Source: JBGOTP01 sp041476545 (GTDB taxonomy: Bacteria > Acidobacteriota > Vicinamibacteria > Vicinamibacterales > CAVVIG01). From it: DNA of 6,953 nt. The notes under the pieces were generated by a model. The model worked only from the letters and a program-made list of their open reading frames with translations. It ran no database searches and was not told where the DNA came from. This document shows positions 4,745 through 6,953 of the stretch, piece by piece (position 1 is the first letter of the stretch; the number at the start of each line of letters is the position of its first letter). Both the position numbers and the translations under genes were made by a program. Location: positions 1 to 6,953 of the forward strand of contig JBGOTP010000277.1 of NCBI GenBank assembly GCA_041476545.1. The letters are read 5' to 3'.

Positions 4745-6953
4745 ATGCCGATCATGCGCAGAAGAGCCTCGACGGTCTTCGTTCGTTGCCTCCTGGCCGC
4801 CGTTTGCACGGCCTGGATCGCCTGTTCAGCGCCGGAATCGAAGGCTCCCGCGAACGCGGCGGCCGATCCCAAGGCAGCCGCTCACCCCATACACATCGCC
4901 GACCTGCCGCAAATCGATGTCGCAGCTGTCCTCGCTCACGTCAAGACGCTGTCGTCCGACGAGTTCGAGGGCCGAGGTCCCGGCACAAGAGGCGAGGAAC
5001 GGACTGTGAAATACCTGGTCGACCAGTTTCAGAAGATGGGACTGAAGCCGGGGAACACCGACGGGACCTACATTCAAAATGTCCCCCTGGTCGGCATCAC
5101 TCCGGCACCAGCCTCGATCGTCCTCGAGCGGAATGGCCTTGGCGTCGAACCACCCCTGCGATGGAAAGACGATCTGGTCGCCTGGACGAAGCACGTGGCG
5201 CCCACCGCGAGCCTCGATCGATCCGAACTCGTCTTCGTCGGCTATGGCGTGGTGGCGCCCGAGTACGGATGGGACGACTACAAGGGCCTTGACGTCAGGG
5301 GTAAGACGCTGGTGATGCTGATCGGTGATCCGCCGGTTGCGAGTCAGGCCAGACCGTCGGAGCTGGATCCCAAGATATTTGGCGGCAAGGCGATGACGTA
5401 CTACGGCCGGTGGACCTACAAGTTCGAGATCGCCGCCGAGAAAGGCGCGGCCGGCGCGCTCATCATTCACGAGACGGAATCGGCCGGCTACCCGTTCGAC
5501 GTCGTTCAATCCAGCTGGGACCGCGAGCAGTTCGATCTGGTCACGCCGGACAGGAACATGCAGCGCGCGTCCATCGAAGGGTGGATCGCGCTGGATCGAG
5601 GGCGGGATCTGCTGAAGACCGCGGGCCAGGATTTCCACGAGCTCAAGAAACAGGCGGCCACGCGCGATTTCAGGCCGGTGCCGCTGGGCATTCGCGCCTC
5701 GATGACGATCCACAACACGCTTCGCACCATCGCGTCGAAAAATGTCGTGGCCAGACTCGAAGGCGCGGACCCGGCGCTCAAGGACGACCACATCGTCTAT
5801 ACGGCGCACTGGGATCATCTCGGCATCGGCCGCCCAATCAACGGCGATGCGATTTACAACGGCGCGCAAGACAACGCAACCGGTACGGCCGGTCTCCTCG
5901 AGATCGCGCGCATGTACACAAAGCTGCAGGTACCACCGAAGCGGTCCATTCTCTTCCTGTCGGTGACGGCTGAAGAACAGGGACTGCTCGGGTCGGCATA
6001 CTACGCGCGTTTCCCGATTTACCCGCTGGCAAAGACGCTGGCGAACATCAACATGGATGGCCTCAACGTCCATGGCCGTACCAAGGATCTGACGATCATC
6101 GGATACGGGGCATCAGACCTCGACGACTACGCGCGCGATGCGGCGGCGGAGCAGGGCCGCGAACTGCGCCCCGATCCCGAGCCGGAGAAGGGCTTCTATT
6201 ACCGATCCGATCATTTCAGCCTGGCGAAGGAAGGCGTGCCGGCGCTCGATCCGGACGCTGGAGTGGTATTTGTCGGCAAGCCGCTGGAGTACGGAGAGCA
6301 CGTGCGCCGTGAGTACACGGAGCACAACTACCACAAGCCGTCCGACGAGGTGAAGCCGGACTGGGATTTGAGCGGCGCGGGTGAGGACCTCCAGTTGTTC
6401 TTTGCGATCGGGTATCGCCTGGCCCAGGCCCAGAAGGCCCCCGCGTGGAAGCCTGGCAATGAGTTCAAGGCGAAGCGTGAGGCGATGCTGGCGCACGCAA
6501 AGGAGATCGACGCGTGGCGGGCCAAACACGAAGCCGACTACACGAGAGAGTACGTGCCGCTTGCGGGACTCTTTTTTCTCAAGCCTGGCGCGAACACGGC
6601 CGGAAGCGCGCGGTCCGCGGACATCGTGCTGCCGGATCGCACGCCTGCGTCGATCGGGCGCTTTGTGTATCAGCAGGATCAGCGGGTCCGATTCGAGCCG
6701 GCGCCCGGTGCGCCGGTTACGCTGAAGGGCAAGGCGGTCACCAGTCCTCTCGATCTGCATTCCGACGACGAGACGACCGCCTTCGAGGAACTGGAGATGG
6801 GAGACGTCGCGTTCTGGCTACACGAGAGCGGCGTGCGCCGGACGATCCGCATCCGGGATCCTCAGAGTGGGACGGCCCGCTCATTTGCCGGCTTCCATTG
6901 GTTTCCCGTCGACGAGCACTACCGGGTCATCGGCACGTTCATCAAGGATCCGG
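4745..6953 (+). CDS. M28 zinc aminopeptidase fused to DUF1684, 3' end outside the window
   Basis: A 736-codon open frame running off the right edge without a stop. Residues 1-27 form a signal sequence (MPIMRRR, hydrophobic core, then WIAC), with Cys27 a possible lipoprotein cysteine although Trp at -3 is non-standard. A PA-like insert spans about 160-300 (VFVGYGVVAPEYGWDDY; later ALIIHETES). The M28 domain has all expected metal and catalytic residues: His355 (TAHWDHLG), Asp376 (AQDNATG), Glu410/Glu411 (TAEEQGLLGS), Asp438 (NINMDG) and His490 (SDHFSLA). The usual M28 end (WKPGNEFKAKRE) is at about 568-579; DUF1684 follows at once (EIDAWRAKHEADY, VPLAGLFFLKPGANTAGS, RDPQSGTARSFAGFHWFPVDEHYRV). 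ATG 4754 is an equally good start; neither has a clear ribosome site, and an in-frame ATG at 4703 is less likely. It is divergent from the S58 gene. Peptide or amino-acid release outside the cytoplasm is inferred. Confidence 0.88.
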   Translation, partial: MPIMRRRASTVFVRCLLAAVCTAWIACSAPESKAPANAAADPKAAAHPIHIADLPQIDVAAVLAHVKTLSSDEFEGRGPGTRGEERTVKYLVDQFQKMGLKPGNTDGTYIQNVPLVGITPAPASIVLERNGLGVEPPLRWKDDLVAWTKHVAPTASLDRSELVFVGYGVVAPEYGWDDYKGLDVRGKTLVMLIGDPPVASQARPSELDPKIFGGKAMTYYGRWTYKFEIAAEKGAAGALIIHETESAGYPFDVVQSSWDREQFDLVTPDRNMQRASIEGWIALDRGRDLLKTAGQDFHELKKQAATRDFRPVPLGIRASMTIHNTLRTIASKNVVARLEGADPALKDDHIVYTAHWDHLGIGRPINGDAIYNGAQDNATGTAGLLEIARMYTKLQVPPKRSILFLSVTAEEQGLLGSAYYARFPIYPLAKTLANINMDGLNVHGRTKDLTIIGYGASDLDDYARDAAAEQGRELRPDPEPEKGFYYRSDHFSLAKEGVPALDPDAGVVFVGKPLEYGEHVRREYTEHNYHKPSDEVKPDWDLSGAGEDLQLFFAIGYRLAQAQKAPAWKPGNEFKAKREAMLAHAKEIDAWRAKHEADYTREYVPLAGLFFLKPGANTAGSARSADIVLPDRTPASIGRFVYQQDQRVRFEPAPGAPVTLKGKAVTSPLDLHSDDETTAFEELEMGDVAFWLHESGVRRTIRIRDPQSGTARSFAGFHWFPVDEHYRVIGTFIKDP

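Noticed and set aside
4705..4872. N-terminal extension of the S58 peptidase to position 4872
   Set aside because: The extra 56 residues are not family-like and overlap the start of the divergent M28 gene. The ATG at 4704 has a good ribosome site and begins a signal-like sequence.
4826..6073. A 415-codon - strand open frame opposite the M28 gene
   Set aside because: Val/Arg-rich antisense translation with no family features, whereas the + strand frame contains all M28 metal ligands.
6485..6953. A separate DUF1684 gene starting at ATG 6485
   Set aside because: There is no stop codon between the M28 domain and this ATG, and the GAGG upstream is only two bases away. A fusion is the simpler reading, with sequencing error as the remaining alternative.

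Overview
The window is GC-rich, gene-dense bacterial chromosomal DNA with no phage, plasmid, IS, CRISPR, rRNA or tRNA signal that I can see. Three things suggest a soil-type member of Acidobacteriota, possibly Vicinamibacteria: the gene content (exported M28 and S58/P1 peptidases, DUF3500, DUF1684, an SSS symporter), the long GC-driven shadow reading frames, and the inverted repeats in the gaps between genes. This taxonomic reading is an inference from general familiarity, not a computed placement.

Layout. (1) Positions 2-856, + strand: the 3' part of a DUF3500 gene whose 5' end lies before the window. (2) 857-955: the gap between two convergent genes, filled by a long imperfect hairpin built from CACGAAG heptamers. 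(3) 956-4704, - strand: three genes read right to left, namely an exported S58/P1-family autoprocessing peptidase (3565-4704), a sodium:solute symporter-family transporter (2077-3426, true start uncertain) and a tartrate/D-malate dehydrogenase-type enzyme (956-2023). The two gaps inside this run (3427-3564 and 2024-2076) each hold a palindromic repeat; the two repeats share the outer sequence GTAGGCCCG. (4) 4705-4744: a 40-base divergent intergenic region. (5) From 4745 to the right edge, + strand: a large gene still open at the end of the window. It encodes a probable lipoprotein with an M28 zinc aminopeptidase domain, a PA-type insert and, in the same unbroken frame, a DUF1684 domain.

How the genes may work together. 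The symporter and the dehydrogenase are adjacent and co-oriented, which would fit import of a 2-hydroxy acid followed by NAD-dependent oxidation, but the substrate cannot be read from the sequence. The two exported peptidases are divergent and may share a control region. No gap between genes exceeds 140 bases, so there is no large unexplained non-coding stretch.

I found no convincing new multi-gene system. The most notable observations are the M28-DUF1684 fusion, the repeat elements occupying three of the four intergenic gaps, and the missing conventional start codon of the transporter gene.
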